This document shows, in pieces, positions 33,533 to 45,678 of a stretch of 64,000 bases of DNA. The DNA is taken from assembly GCA_963678675.1 (NCBI GenBank), contig OY783191.1, positions 26,742,955 to 26,806,954 of the forward strand, in the 5' to 3' direction. The notes beneath the pieces were generated by a model, which made no database searches, was not told the origin of the DNA, and saw nothing but the letters and a program-made list of their open reading frames with translations. Source of the DNA: Xiphydria camelus. Taxonomy: Eukaryota; Arthropoda; Insecta; Hymenoptera; Xiphydriidae. The number at the start of each line of letters is the position of its first letter. Positions within the stretch are counted from its first letter, which is position 1. Both the position numbers and the translations under genes were made by a program.

Positions 33533-34555
33533 CTAATCCCCACCGCGGTTCTTCTCAAGCAACTTCACAGTTGCTCTCTGAGTCCCGCAGTGAGGTTTGA
33601 AGTTACAGGCTTCTAAGACCCGTAACGCCTTATCATTGACGAGTGCAGCGAAGTGGGCGCTAGTAGCTCCCTTGCTTTCACTGCCCTTGACAATCGTCCA
33701 GTCCTCTTTGACCAGTCCCGTATTCTGTTTTGCCAGAAATTGTACTGCCTCCGAGGCTGTCATTTTCTCAACCTCAACGTGGACTACTACCCTGTGTCGC
33801 TTCGGGAGCTCCTCGGTCGAGACCACGTTGAGGATGAGGTTTCCTATCTTGTTCTCTGGGAATAGGCTTTTCAGCCACATCCCAGTCTCTTCGTCGGTGC
33901 ACCCTATAACGGCCGCACCGTCTCTTTCCCACATCCCCTCAAAGATGGGTATCTTTGTGCCGTCGGGTATTGACAGGATCTGGGCTTTAAGCAGCCTCTT
34001 GATCGCTGTCAGTTCGTCCGTTGTCAGTCGTCTATCAGGGTACCCTTCTGGTACAAGGGCCCACCTGAACATTCTTGTCGCCTTTTGTGCGTATGTCTCA
34101 GTCCGAGTCTTTTCCTCAGTCTGTGTCGCGCTGGGGCTAGGCGTTTGGTGTTCGGGGTTAAATCTCTTAGTCCCCCTCCCACTTCCGTCTCTAGCCCCAT
34201 CTGTCGCCGTCCCAGGGGTTGTGCGGACTTGTTCAGTCCTTACCCCCCCTTGCGTCTGTTTATTCAGTCGTCGCCTCGCAGCTCCACTCAACCTCTGCTT
34301 GACGACCCTGTGTCTTCCGTCCATTTCTCCGTCCCCCATCTGGTTCGTTTCCGCCCCAGATGGTTGTTCCGTAGTTTCGTTTCTTTTTTTATTCAGGTCC
34401 ATTTTTGTCCCACGAGTGTCAGACATAAGCGGTATCACCTGGGGAGAGGTCCGTTCACCCAGGGCTTGGCTATTTACTTCCAGAGGGCGCCCGGTATCTG
34501 GGAGGCACCGTTTGGGAACGCATCTTAACCCCTGCGCCATACAACATCTCAGCAC
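33533..34555 (-). CDS. LINE ORF1 with DUF4780-like domain
   Basis: An open frame of 340 codons. The first half is basic and low-complexity (QRLSGAARRRLNKQTQGGVR). The second half (about residues 160-335) reads ALVPEGYPDRRLTTDELTAI, FEGMWERDGAAVIGCTDEET and HRVVVHVEVEKM, with a final NTGLVKEDW block, the pattern of the DUF4780 domain often found in insect LINE ORF1 proteins. No CCHC knuckle is visible. It lies 20 bp upstream of ORF2 and presumably binds the element's RNA. The first ATG (34555) may not be the true start; a later Met near 34424 is also possible. Confidence 0.82.
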   Translation of the reverse strand: MLRCCMAQGLRCVPKRCLPDTGRPLEVNSQALGERTSPQVIPLMSDTRGTKMDLNKKRNETTEQPSGAETNQMGDGEMDGRHRVVKQRLSGAARRRLNKQTQGGVRTEQVRTTPGTATDGARDGSGRGTKRFNPEHQTPSPSATQTEEKTRTETYAQKATRMFRWALVPEGYPDRRLTTDELTAIKRLLKAQILSIPDGTKIPIFEGMWERDGAAVIGCTDEETGMWLKSLFPENKIGNLILNVVSTEELPKRHRVVVHVEVEKMTASEAVQFLAKQNTGLVKEDWTIVKGSESKGATSAHFAALVNDKALRVLEACNFKPHCGTQRATVKLLEKNRGGD

Positions 34556-34825
34556 GGTAGCTCACACCTTATGTTTGGGGGGAGCTTTTGGTCCACGACG
34601 AGAGCCTTCACTCTCCCGTTGGTGGGTTTATGCACCATTGGAAGTGCTTATCTCTCCCGTTAACCGATCCTTTCGCGCCACTGGGGCGTTGATCAGATCG
34701 GCCATTCCCCTTATCCGCCTCCTAGAGACGCGCCCGGCAGGGGAAGCTCAACCCCCCCTCACACCCGTCAATTGGGCTTTGTAAGTGAGGTGCACGGGAC
34801 AGTTGGATAAACAAATAATTATTTT

Positions 34826-35028
34826 ATTCCTCCAAATTCATATTTACATTCGTAATCCTATTCCTTCACATCCATATTTACAGTCGTAATCCTATTCATA
34901 CACAACCATATTTATATTCGTAATCCTATTCATCCATATCCATATTTACATTCGTAATCCTATTCATCCACGTCCATATTTACATTAATGTATTCATCCA
35001 CGTCCATATGTACATTTGTAATCCTATA
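34826..35028 (+). repeat. ~37-bp minisatellite
   Basis: Five to six units of CATATTTACATTCGTAATCC followed by TATTCATCCACGTC, directly beside the LINE's 5' TSD. Confidence 0.9.
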
Positions 35029-36026
35029 GTGACCCCAGGGAAGAGTGCCCGTAGTGTCCGGTAACAAGCACCTCTTATCGTCATACGGACTGAGCGCAAT
35101 TTTGTCTGTTGCACGGTCTGCACTTTATGCAGTTTCGACCTAAAGAGGTACTGCGATCGGTATCTCGTCATGTTTTGCCTCAAGCAGTCGATGTAGTCGT
35201 CGAAATCGATGGTCCTCTTCAGCACCGATGTCTTGACGCCTTTGGCCTTCTTCATGCAGTCTTCGCCGTTAACCCGCACGCTGTACATCTTGCTGCGAGG
35301 CCCACGAATTCTGTCATAATTGAGCCATTGCATTCGTCCTTCATAAGGCCTACCACCTTCTTGTTGAACTATGGCATCTCGAAGGCATTCTCGGTAGGGT
35401 AGCCGAATGTGTTGAAGCGTTGAATGTGATGCTTCATCACGTCGTAGATGTTCTCATCTCGCACTTCGTAGATGAGGCTGTCGATGTCGGTATAGAGCAC
35501 CTTGCAATTGCTCTCGAACTTCGATCCTGTTGAGTTGTACAGCTACGAGATTTTCTGCGAAAGCGGCTCGGTTGTAGAAGTTGGGTTTAGCGATGAGTGC
35601 TTCGGCACCGTATCTGCCCTTCCACTTTGTCACCAGTTTGACGTCGACAAGTTTGCGCACGTTCTCCATGGTCTTGCCAAACACCGCGATGTTCATGAGT
35701 TTGAACAGGTTCTTCTCAAACTCGCTGCGGGCTCATTTCCTCATATCACTGTTCAGGTCGATGTAGCTCTTGAGCCACGGTGACTGATTGAATTTCAAGG
35801 CTCTACGGATGTTGGTGAGCTTGAAACCGTGCTCGAGAGCTTGCCTCAAGTTGCGGTAGTGGATGATGTAGTGTGCTTTCTGACACAGAGTTGTTAGAAG
35901 CTTGGACTCCTTCGATCCCGGTGGCTTCATCTGCTCTGGACACAGCGGTAGGTCCCGGTGAGCATCGTGAATCGTTTCCGGGTAGTCCAAGTCCACTTCA
36001 AGTATGTAGCCAATGGGTGTAACTGA

Positions 36027-36191
36027 AATCTGAGTATACCTAAAATTTTACCTACCTGACTTCGGTAAATAGCGGTCCCAATAGATAGTATTCGTTTTTG
36101 AAGTGAAGACGCGTTGATACTCAATATTATACTTTTCGAGAATTTTGTTGTTTGAAGTCAGGTAGGTAAAATTTTAGGTATACTCAGATTT
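36027..36191. mobile_element. MITE inserted in the polymerase
   Basis: Inverted ends AAATCTGAGTATACCTAAAA and its complement with GGTAGGTAAAATTTTAGGTA; a CTGACTTCGG motif lies inside. Next to it, GTTTGCCGACGGACATACTG (36198-36218) resembles the family A terminus, so two related elements may have landed together. Confidence 0.82.
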
Positions 36192-36738
36192 TTTGCGTTT
36201 GCCGACGGACATACTGTATACGTATAGCTGCCACATCGGCCATGCTGTGTCCTTGTTTACAGCACGAAGCAGCGCGCGCATTGCTTCCCTCTCGCTCACA
36301 TTTATCTAGAAAGCGAGGGTAATTAATTCAAATCATGGTAACCACTGCTTGCGGCCACTTCTTTATAAGCAACCATAGATTATGTGTTCAGTAAAAATTT
36401 AGCTTCAATTTGGTATAATATTTTCTTGAAAAACATGACGAGCGTAAATAATCAACAATAATGTACCTGTTTACACCTAGTTGCCTAGAGGTGGCGGCTG
36501 ACTGAGAGCTGGCAACCATATTTTTTTACATTCTTCACATAATTTTCTTTTAAATGACGTTTCATTCACTTAAAAACATATAGTTCAATTTCATACAAAT
36601 ACATTAATTACAATATATTTAATTAAAAATAGTTGCGGCTAATTTTTTATAAGCAACCCGGAAGTAATACATTATATTGGCATTAATCATTCATTTGAAT
36701 TAAGTTTAATTGAAAAAATAGATGCCTACATAATTTTG
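36192..36738 (+). other. AT-rich insertion within the polymerase
   Basis: It has no similarity to the polymerase and no gene. Polymerase coding sequence resumes near 36740. Confidence 0.6.
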
Positions 36739-39174
36739 CAGTGGGATCTCATACTATGTCGATGTCGGTGAGCAGTTGCAACTCAATTCCGGTGTACTTA
36801 AGCATGGCGTCCTATGTGAGGCCAGGTGTGGTGTAGTAGTGGGCTGGGTCCAGACCGTACGCTTCGATACAGTTATTGCGAAAGTTCTCGAACACGTCGG
36901 CCAGCAGCAGGACGTTAGTTTTAAGGTAGAGGTCCGCGTACTCGCCCAGGGTTTTGATGTTGAATTTCCGCCAGACCCTCTGGGCATGCTCGTAATCCTC
37001 GTCGGTAATGTCGCTGCCGTTGAAAGTGCTGTAAAATTGTTGCTTGGTCGGCAACTCTGTCGTGTCCAGCTTGTTCCATACGTCGAGGAACTCGTAGGGG
37101 AAGACCCCTTTCCTCTTCAACAAATCAAACTGCTCGGCTCGGAACTCGCTCTTGGTGATCTTCGGCTCCGCGAGGTAAGAAGCCAACTTTTCCAGCGATG
37201 ATGCCATGAAGCGGAAGGAGTCGATGAATCGAAAGGCAATGTCACTGCCCTTCAGATACTTGGTGAAAGACACGTATCGCCCCATATTCAGTGATATTCC
37301 GAACTGAATCCTGTATGCGTCTGTCACCATACAGCCCGGTGGGCCGACCGTAATATGTATGGTCATTTATATGTATGTGGGCTCTCGCCTCGCGCTAGCC
37401 ATACTCAATAAAGGCAGTCTTAGATTCAACGGGGTGTCCGAACCTAACCTTCCCAAACAAGTGGTAAGAGGTTGGTCCGACCGTCGATGCAAATGGAAAT
37501 TTCCTTGATGATCAGTTGACTGTCGTAGCCGCTGAGATTGTGGAAGACGACGGGAATGGTGCGCGAATCCTTGTAATTCAGGTTACAGTCCTCGTGCACT
37601 GCGCCTCTGTATCTGCCGGTGAGATGGCAGTGGTCCCGAACTCTCTTCATATCCAGCGGCTTCTCGCAAATGTGACAGTTCACGGGGGCGTGGAAAGCCC
37701 TCTCCTGTTCCACCGTGAGTGAGTCCATGGGTACGGGATTCTCGAAAATTCCTTCAATCTGCTCGGCCAGCTCAAAGAGTTTGCGCGCGAAACATTTGGC
37801 AGGTTTCGAGCCTCGAAAGCTGTTATAGTGGGACAACGTATCGTCGTAGCTGCATCTCACGTAGTATCCCACGCTGAAATGCTCATGCACTTGGCACACC
37901 CTCGTCTTGCTCGTCTGCTACTGCTGGTCGACGTTCTTCAGGAGACACTCAAAGTCGGCATAGACGACGAACGGCACCTTTTCCTTGTAGTTGAAATTCT
38001 GGAACTTCAACTTGTTATGTATCGGTGTGGGCATCTTGACCTTGCACCGTTTCATCTGACCGCAGTCGACTTCGTGAACGCCCAAGTCTTCGAGACTTCC
38101 GAAGTAATGGAGGCATCGATCTCACAGATGTATTTCTTTCTCCAACATCTTGAAAGCTGTGCGCTGACTAGCCGAGAAAGGTCCTTGATCCAGACGTAGT
38201 GGTAGATGATGGGTGTTTCATCGTCCTCATTCTCCTCCTTCTCCTCATCTGATTCCTCGTCAACGTAGCGATCTTGGACCATGAGAAGGTTCATATGCTT
38301 GTCCTTTTTGAGTGAGGTAACATGGATGGAGGCGACCACAAATTTTTCCTTGCACTTCTGCAGAATGTAGATGTTGACCGAGAGTTCATTCTGCTTTTCA
38401 AACTTTGGAATCTCGCTCGGTATCACTGGAAAGTATATTCCCACAAAGTTCAGCTCGTTCTCGTATGGTCTGTATTTTGACACACGTTTGGGATTATCTC
38501 GCCGATCAACGGGACGAAGTGCAGAAAAGAGCGCCCACTTGAAACATTGGTTGTCGGTGTTCTACACGTTGACACATGCTTCTTTCCTCTTGATAAACTC
38601 TGGAAGTTCCAGGTAGGAGCTACCCCTCATAGGGTTATATCAATTAATGTTGATGGTCAAATTAATCACGATTCGAAGCGTCCAACCCGAGTGTCGCTTC
38701 TGGAATTTGTCTATTTGTTGGAGAATGGGGTCTCGCACATTCTCAGTGAACCACTGCTTCAAATCAGTGGTTCGCATGATCAGCACATTTCTCGTAGCGA
38801 GGGTCTTCAGCTCAACGATCTCTTCGTCATTCTTGACGATGCTGTATTCGCCCTTCAATACAACATTCACCTTCAAGGCGTTCTTCCTCTTCAGCGCGTT
38901 CTTGATGCGCGGTATGAAGAGACCTCGCGCGTCCTCTAGGAAGGCTGTGGGATCCAGGTTTCGCAAGTTGACGATTACTCCTGTACGGATGCGTCTGTCG
39001 AATGCCGACTGAAGATCTTCCCACCAGACGCGATCGTTGCGTCTCTGCTCGCGTTCATCCAGGCGTCCGCCTCTCACGAGTAAGCTCTTGAGTTTTCGGT
39101 TGTAACTCTTCACTGGTCGATGGCGGCCAGGTACCGTTGTTTGTCGGACACCGACGTTCCCTCTCGGTGCATTA

Positions 39175-39404
39175 GGCTACGGTTATAGTGGATGCGTGTA
39201 CTGACGAACTATCGTTCTGACGAATCCGTCCGAACACGCACGAATAAATCAACCAATAGACATACGATGCTTGTGGTTATACTACATACGAATAGTTCGT
39301 CAGAAGACGCACGAACGCATACTCGTTCAAATTTATTTGACTTGTTCGGACGTATTCGTCAGAACGATAGTTCGTCAGAACACGCATCCACTATAACCGT
39401 AGCC
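39175..39404. mobile_element. MITE with TTA duplication
   Basis: Inverted ends GGCTACGGTTATAGTGGATG and complement; inner arms TCGTTCTGACGAATCCGTCC and complement. TTA flanks both sides (39172-39174 and 39405-39407), consistent with PIF/Harbinger-type mobilisation. It lies just outside the polymerase's N-terminal end. Confidence 0.88.
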
Positions 39405-39407
39405 TTA

Positions 39408-40135
39408 AGGAGGTTCGACCATCAGACGAAAACCAACTTACAGCCGTAATTTTTTAATATGATATACACGAATACTTTACACAACTAATACGACAATTTG
39501 AGCAATATAGACCGTCTAGTTTCTTCGTTATTTTATTCTAAAGTTCACCACTTTTAACATATCGCATAATGGAAGACGATTGTACTAAGGTAGATTATCA
39601 CTGACTTTAACACATATTCCGCCAACTTTAGACTTTGAAAGACTAGTAACTTGACAGATGAAATATTAAGGATTATGTAAAAAATAAGTAAATTAGGTTT
39701 TACCGTATGGTTGCAATGTAATATTATCATGAAATTCGTTTTTACTTCGCAAACCATTAGCACGCTATATTAACGGTGAGACTTGGCAACACGGCAGCGA
39801 AAAAGTTGTAAAGCTCAAAGACCGAACCTTACCTGGCGTCCATTCAAACTGAGCGCTAAGAAAGATTCGGAACGATAAAAAAATATTGTCCCTAAAATCT
39901 TTATCCAAGTTGAATGATTGTTGAAATGAAATCATGCCTTTACTTATACAACTCTTTTTCTTTTTTGACAAAGTTTGCCGTTATACCGGCTGTGCTGCAT
40001 GCTGGCCACTGTAGTTCACGCGTCACTGCAGCCAATATTGTGACGTAACGTTTCGCTAAGGGCCCGCGATGCCCTCCGCTACGCTACTAAACGGTAGCTA
40101 CGATGCCACACGCGGGACGGAAAACGATGAACGCC
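39408..40135 (+). other. No gene seen
   Basis: AT-rich to about 39960, then GC-rich up to the R1 LINE. Only short ORFs without domain signals. Confidence 0.5.
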
Positions 40136-40369
40136 AGGTGCGGACACGGTGATTCGCGGCCTGGACTTCGTAAGGACAGGTCGCTCGCCTGTCGGCTCCG
40201 ATAATTTCGGAGTTCTTCCGTGTAAACTTGCGTTCGTGAGTTGCGAGAGTACGGTATAGTGGTAGTACGAAGTGCGGGGAAAAGCGTTAATTCGTTTATT
40301 CGAGTGCGGGGTACCTAAATCAGCCTCGCCGGCGATAAGCCGGTTGAGGCTCGGAAACCGGGCGGCAGG

Positions 40370-43029
40370 GTGGCCTCCGTCGGTGATCCGACGCGACCTG
40401 GTATCGGGATCGTGGAAGATTCCGACGGGGCCTCGGTGTCTCCCGAGAAGGGACGTAGTGGTTCGCGAGAGAGTGGTTCCTCCTGTGAAATCACCGGAGT
40501 GGAGTATTCAGCGAAGTCGCTTTCCCCGATCTCGCGGATTCTCTTGGGTGTGGAGAAGAAGGAGTGCGCCATTGTGGAGCCCCGGCATTACGGAGACGCG
40601 TTGGCAAGGTTGGCCATCGACCCCGGTGTGTCAACAACCCCCGCCCCACCTACTGCCCTTGGCGCGACGGTTGCAGATGAGATTGGATCCGATTGGTCGT
40701 CGCCCCTACCGTCACCCGTCTGGAATAACGGCGCAGCGCGTATGGACGTGACGAGCGGGAAGGCGACGACGACGATAACGGCAGCCGCAGCGACAGCACC
40801 CTCTCCTCGGTGACGTCGATGGCGGCTTTCGCTGATGGTGCAGTCAGTGATGCATCGCGCAAGGCGAACAAGCGTAAGAGCACCGTGTCGGCCAGGGATT
40901 TCCTCGTCGACACGCACGATGCCGCGCAGCCTACCGGTAGTAGTAGCAAGGATACCAGGGAGACGAGGATGGTACCCACAACTACGGAGAGGAAGAAGAA
41001 GGCTGCGAAGGGGGACTCCCTGAGCGTCGCGAGATTTTGGATGGACAGCTCGACCGATCGCCGCGACCGTGCCGACGTGGAACTCGACGTCGAGGCTCTT
41101 TGCCGTATGGATCCGGCGGAAGCGGGTCGTATGCTTCATAAGTGGCGAGGATCAACGAGGTGCGCCTGAAGAGCAGCCACCGCAAAGGGACGGAGAGCGC
41201 GAAGATCCGCAAGACGGTCGCCACGCTACAGTGCGGGGTGAATATGCTTGTGAGTAAGGCGCTCAACAATTCCGCAGCCGCCGAAACGACGGCGACGATG
41301 ACGACCGATGTCCCCCAGGCCCCCAGGACGGCATTCCTGGAAATGCGAGTTCGTGAGCTCGAACGCGACCAGAAGACAAGGAGCGGCAGATCGCCCGTCT
41401 GAAGAATGAAGTTGCGTGCGCGGTAAAGGCGGCCAATGCCACTGTCGATCGCATTTCTTCCTCCCCTCTGCTCCCTTCCCTTTATCCTCGTCAACCTCCG
41501 ATGGACGCTTCCTCGGGAGCAATAAAGAAGACGACCGCAGCGTAGGTGTACCACTCGCCGTCTGAGGACGAGTCCTCAGAATTATCGGAGTCCGCGGAAC
41601 TGGCAACAGGACAACGGAATGCGCGCACGGAGAGGACCGGCGCGGTTTTCGTCGACTCGCCAAGAATGAGCGCGCGGCGATGATCCGGAGTACGAAGCAG
41701 CAGCGGCCTCCCGGTAATGACGGCGGTGGCAGGTCCCTCGCCGAGAGTGAGTTATCGACGCAGCTGCTTGAGATTGACGACTCGTTCATCAGGCTTTCAG
41801 CGCTGAAGAATCGCATCCGCGAAGAGCTTGTGCGGGTCCGCGATACCGGACGTGCGTACGTACCTTCCGCTGCGGTAGCGATGTCGGAGTGCGCTTCGCG
41901 TCGGGAGCCACTGCGCAGCGTCACGGATGACCGCAAGTTCGCCGGTGCGGCCAGGATTGACGATGCGGGATTCCCTCCGTTGAGGTGCAATCCGGACGCG
42001 GACAGTGCAGCGACCTTCTCCGCGTCGAAGCGGAGGCGGGAAAGTCGCGGTGACGGTAGTGGTGGAGGCGCGCAGGGAGCAGTGCAGCATCAGCCGAAAA
42101 GTGGTCAACAGCAGCAGCGGCAGCGGCAATTTCAGCATACGCAGCTGCCGCTGGTGCAGCAGCAGCAGCAAAGTGGTCGCGCTCCAGGAGGTGGTATCCC
42201 CGGTGCCGGTGCTCCGGCGGCGCGATCGCGTCGACGAAGGAGGCGACGAATTCCCAAAACGTCGGTCGTGTCCATCACGGGCAAGGATGCGAACTTTCCC
42301 TACAAGGACGCTCTGACAACGATTAAGGCGCGGATCGACACCGACAGACTCGGCATTGCGGCGCTCCGTACCCGGCCGTCGATCACGGGCGGTATCCTCA
42401 TCGACGTGCTCGGCGAGAATTCGAAAGACGGCGCCTCCGCCTTGGCGGCCGAAATCAGCGCGATTGTCGGTAAAAGGGCCAAGGTTGCGGTACCTATGAA
42501 ATGCGGCGAGGTGCGTATCTCCGGAATGGACGTCACCATTACCCCCGAGGAAGTGGCGGCGGCGCTCGTGGCAACCACCGGTTGCGTGCGGAACGAGATT
42601 AAAGTGGGGCCTATCCAAGTCGGTTGGCGAAGCGCGAACGCGGTCTGGGTCAAACTCCCCCTCGAGTGCGCTATTCGCGCGGGCAAGGCCGGAAAGCTGC
42701 GCATAGGATGGACGATCACCAGAGTAGAGCTCCTCGAGGACAGGCCGCTCCAGTGTTACCGCTGTTGGAACTACGGGCACGTAAAGGCCGGCTGCACGAG
42801 CCCGCATGACCGCTCCGACGCGTGCTTCGCGTGTGGTGAACCCGGACACGTGGCGATCGCCTGCACCGCGGTCTCAGTGAAGTGTTTCCCGTGCCTGGGT
42901 ATCGGCGCGCCCTTCGCGCACCGCATGGGAAGCGTGTACTGCACGGCTGCCAAAACACGTCCTCCGACGTCTCGTAGAATAGCCGCGGCATCTGGTGCCG
43001 CTCTCAGCGCTCCTCGTCGTAATGACTAA
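40370..43029 (+). pseudogene. R1-clade ORF1 (gag-like, CCHC knuckles)
   Basis: The reading moves through four frame segments (40370-40813, 40810-41169, 41142-41402, 41680-43029), so at least three indels break it. The last 449 codons are clean. They contain Gln-rich and Arg-rich stretches and a core DAN-type region (PYKDALTTIKARIDTDRLGI). Then come CCHC knuckles CYRCWNYGHVKAGC and CFACGEPGHVAIAC, and a third CFPC-type finger near 42889. This is the ORF1 architecture of R1/TRAS/SART-type LINEs, and the protein is expected to bind element RNA. Its stop (TAA 43027-43029) overlaps the ORF2 start region. Confidence 0.86.
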
Positions 43030-44096
43030 ATTTCTGCAGGCCAACTTAAATCACTCGTGGGCGCGCAAAATTTGTGCATCCAGCACGCAACGGAATGGGG
43101 GATAGACGTCGTTATCCTCGCGGAGCCGTACAGAGTAGCCAGTGGGCCGTCGTCGTTGTTCTCCTGGTTCGTCGATCATACCGGAATGGCGGCGATTCAC
43201 TGGCGAAGATCGTCGTCGTCATCGACTGCGTGCCTGCAACAGCACAAGGGACACGGCTTCGTGATAGCGTCGTGCAGCGAATTGTTTGTAGAGTCCTGCT
43301 ATTTTTCGCCCAACGTATCGACGCGCCAATATGAGACTGCTCTCGTGGACCTCTGCGAGGCGATGCGGTTATTTTCCGGTCGGCTCTTCCTCGTCGCGGG
43401 CGATTTCAACGGCCGTTCTCGCGCCTGGGGATGCAGGAGTAACACCGTTCGCGGTGCGCGATTGTTGGACTTCGCGGAAGAAATGGACCTCCGACTCCTC
43501 AACGTGGGCACGACTCCGACGTGCGTGCGCGCAACGGGCTCCTCGGTCGTCGACCTAACGTGGGCGTCCCCCGGTCTCCGAGCGGCAGTGCTGGAATGGA
43601 AGGTACTCTCTGAATGCGAATCCTTATCGGACCATCGGTATATCACGTTTCGGGTCCGAATGCGGCGCGACGACGGGTACGGCCCTCCGGATTCGCGTGT
43701 ACGGGAACTCGGTCCTCGCTGGTTCAAGATCAGTTTCAACGAAGATCTTTCCTGCGCGTCGCGCGCGCTGATCATTCAGTATATGGGTTCTCCGGTACTA
43801 AGGCGCGAGACGCACGTGGATATCGATGTGCGCGTAGCTGCGATTTCGGAGGCGCTTCTCAAAGCGTATGATGTCGCCGCGACGCGTATTCACGGTGCGT
43901 ACGGTTCGTTTCGTAAGAAAGCCACGTATTGGTGGAGCCCTCGCCTCGCGGAATTCCGCGACGATTGCACGCACATCCGGCGCAGGCTCGCGAGGATCCG
44001 AAGGCGCCGACGCACAGTACTCCCCGGTATATGGGAGAGTGGACAAAAATAGAATTTCCTCTTGACGGTTAATCAAACAGTAAATAAATAATTGTT

Positions 44097-44510
44097 AAGG
44101 AGGTTTTTTGGGTCGCTGATCACGAATCTGAAGTCAGATTTCAAAAATTCAAGATGGCGGATCCAGTATGGCGGACAAGATTTTCGACAATCGACGAATT
44201 CGTGCCAAATTTGGTATAGGGGGGGTTTTTGGGTCGCTGATCACGAATCTGAAGTCAGATTTCAAAAATTGATATGGCGGATCCAACATGGCGGACGAGA
44301 TTTTCGAGAATCGACGGATTCATGCCAAATTTGATATAAGGGGGTTTTTGGGTCGCTGATCACAAATCTGAGGTAGATTTCAAAAATCGAAGATGGCGGA
44401 TCCAATATGGCGAACGAGATTTTCGAAAATCGACGGATTCATGCCAAATTTGGTATAGGGGGATTTCTTGGGTCGCTGATTACGAATATGGTTATATTTG
44501 CAAAAATTTA
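44097..44510 (+). repeat. ~120-bp tandem array
   Basis: Units begin near 44110, 44231, 44350 and 44470 with GGGTCGCTGATCACGAATCT, followed by AAGATGGCGGATCCAATATG and ATGCCAAATTTGGTATAGG. The last unit is partial. The reverse complement of the array end is at 63950-64000. Confidence 0.94.
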
Positions 44511-45552
44511 GTATAATAAACATTTAAATTTTGTTCTAGTTCTTTGTTTGTTTATTTATTTATTTTTACTTTAAAAAATACTTATAATTTGTTTGTTTGT
44601 AATGGTGTGTTTGGGGGGGGGGGCAAAACCCCTGCCAAAACCCCGCCTTGAACCCCGTCAACCTCGTATTTGACACTTAGTGACAAAAAATAGAATTCGT
44701 CATTCGGGCGTTTCGCGCCCTCATAATGACAATATCTATAGTTGAGCAGCTCTGAGCAAATAAAATGATATATAGGTATTAAGAGGAATGTGCAAGCTTT
44801 AATAAAATACTAAACTAAAAACTAGGTTTTTGGAACTTTTTAAGAAATAGTCTCCGCAATCGTACGTCTAAAAATATAAGAAATATAAGTTTGACGAATA
44901 TTTTTTAAAATACTTATGATATTTTTGTTTGTAATGGGGGGGAAGGTAGGTGGATTTTTATTCACTTTATAAATAAGAAAAGGGTTGACATACCGAAAAA
45001 AAATATTCGTAAAACTTATATTCCTTATGTTTTTACACATATGATTGCGGAAGCTATTTCTCAAAAAATTCGAAAAACCTCCTTTTCAGTTTAGTATTTT
45101 ATTAAAGCTTGTACATTCATCTTAATACCTATATATCGTTTTATTTGCTCTGGGCTGCTCAAACCAAACTATAGATATTTTCGTTATGAGAGAGCGAAAC
45201 GCCCGAATGACGAATTCTATTTGTTGTCTCTAAGTGTCAAATACGAGGTTGACGGAGTTCGAGGCGGGGTGTTGGGGGGCTCAATTTATATAAATAAGAA
45301 AAAAGTAGACATACCGAAAAAATATTCGTAAAACTTATATTTCTTATGTTTTTGCACATATGATTGCGGAGGCTATTTCTCAAAAAATTCGAAAAACCTC
45401 CTTTTCAGTTTAGGATTTTATTAAAGCTTGTACCTTCCTCTTAATACCTATATATCGTTTTATTTGCTCAGGGCTGCTCAAACCAAACTATAGATATTTT
45501 CGTGATGAGGGCGCGAAACGCCCGAATGACGAATTCTATTTTTTGTCACTGA

Positions 45553-45678
45553 GGGCCGGTTTTACCAACAGGTATAAACGCGGTATAGCGCTATACTGAG
45601 AATACCCATAAGGCGTATTGCTGGTTATTCTCAGTATAGCGCTATACCGCGTTTATACCGTGTTGGTAAAACCGGCCC
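45553..45678. mobile_element. MITE nested in family D
   Basis: Ends GGGCCGGTTTTACCAACA and TGTTGGTAAAACCGGCCC, inner arms GCGGTATAGCGCTATACTGA and complement. Flanks are TGA (45550-45552) and TAA (45679-45681), a slightly mutated 3-bp duplication. The outer bases GGGCCGGT match the Harbinger element at 60917. Confidence 0.87.

Larger units (their letters stand above)
29761..34809 (-). mobile_element. Full-length I-like LINE with 11-bp TSD
   Basis: ACAGTTGGATA is present at 29761-29771 and again at 34799-34809, bounding a 5.03-kb minus-strand element. The 5' end (34798) starts CCCGTGCACCTCACTTAC, and the 3' end (29772) finishes in a TTATTATTATTA-type tail. ORF1 is at 34555-33533 and ORF2 at 33512-29873. 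An RNase H domain after the RT places it with I-like LINEs. Only two frameshifts and one stop are visible in ORF2, so the insertion is recent by the standards of this window. Confidence 0.92.
35020..39150 (-). pseudogene. Protein-primed family B DNA polymerase (Maverick/Polinton-like), degraded
   Basis: Several frames on the minus strand, read high to low, follow the order of a DNA_pol_B_2-type replicase of the Maverick/Polinton/adintovirus kind. First comes an N-terminal region at 39113-38640, then HYVWIKDLSRLVSAQLS (38200). An endonuclease VII-like Cys/His block follows (CHICEKPLDMKRVRDHCHL, 37640), then the exonuclease/palm region (37366-36754; YADLYLKTNVLLLADVFE). After an insertion come [14 protein letters not shown] (35990), FGKTMENVRKLVDVKLV (35690) and motif C, YTDIDSLIYEV (35490). 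The piece ends with AKGVKTSVLKRTIDF (35240). Breaks include frameshifts near 35030, 35340, 35700, 37400, 37900, 38100, 38500 and 38640, plus an insertion at 36027-36738. The region expected to hold motif A was not found. No capsid, integrase or ATPase neighbour is present, so it is an isolated fossil. Confidence 0.85.

Noticed and set aside
33597..34784. 395-codon plus-strand open frame
   Set aside because: It is the antisense of the LINE ORF1 (33533-34555), which has a recognisable domain; the plus frame has none.
41797..42849. 350-codon minus-strand open frame
   Set aside because: Antisense of the R1 LINE ORF1 in GC-rich DNA, where stop codons are rare. It has no domain signal.
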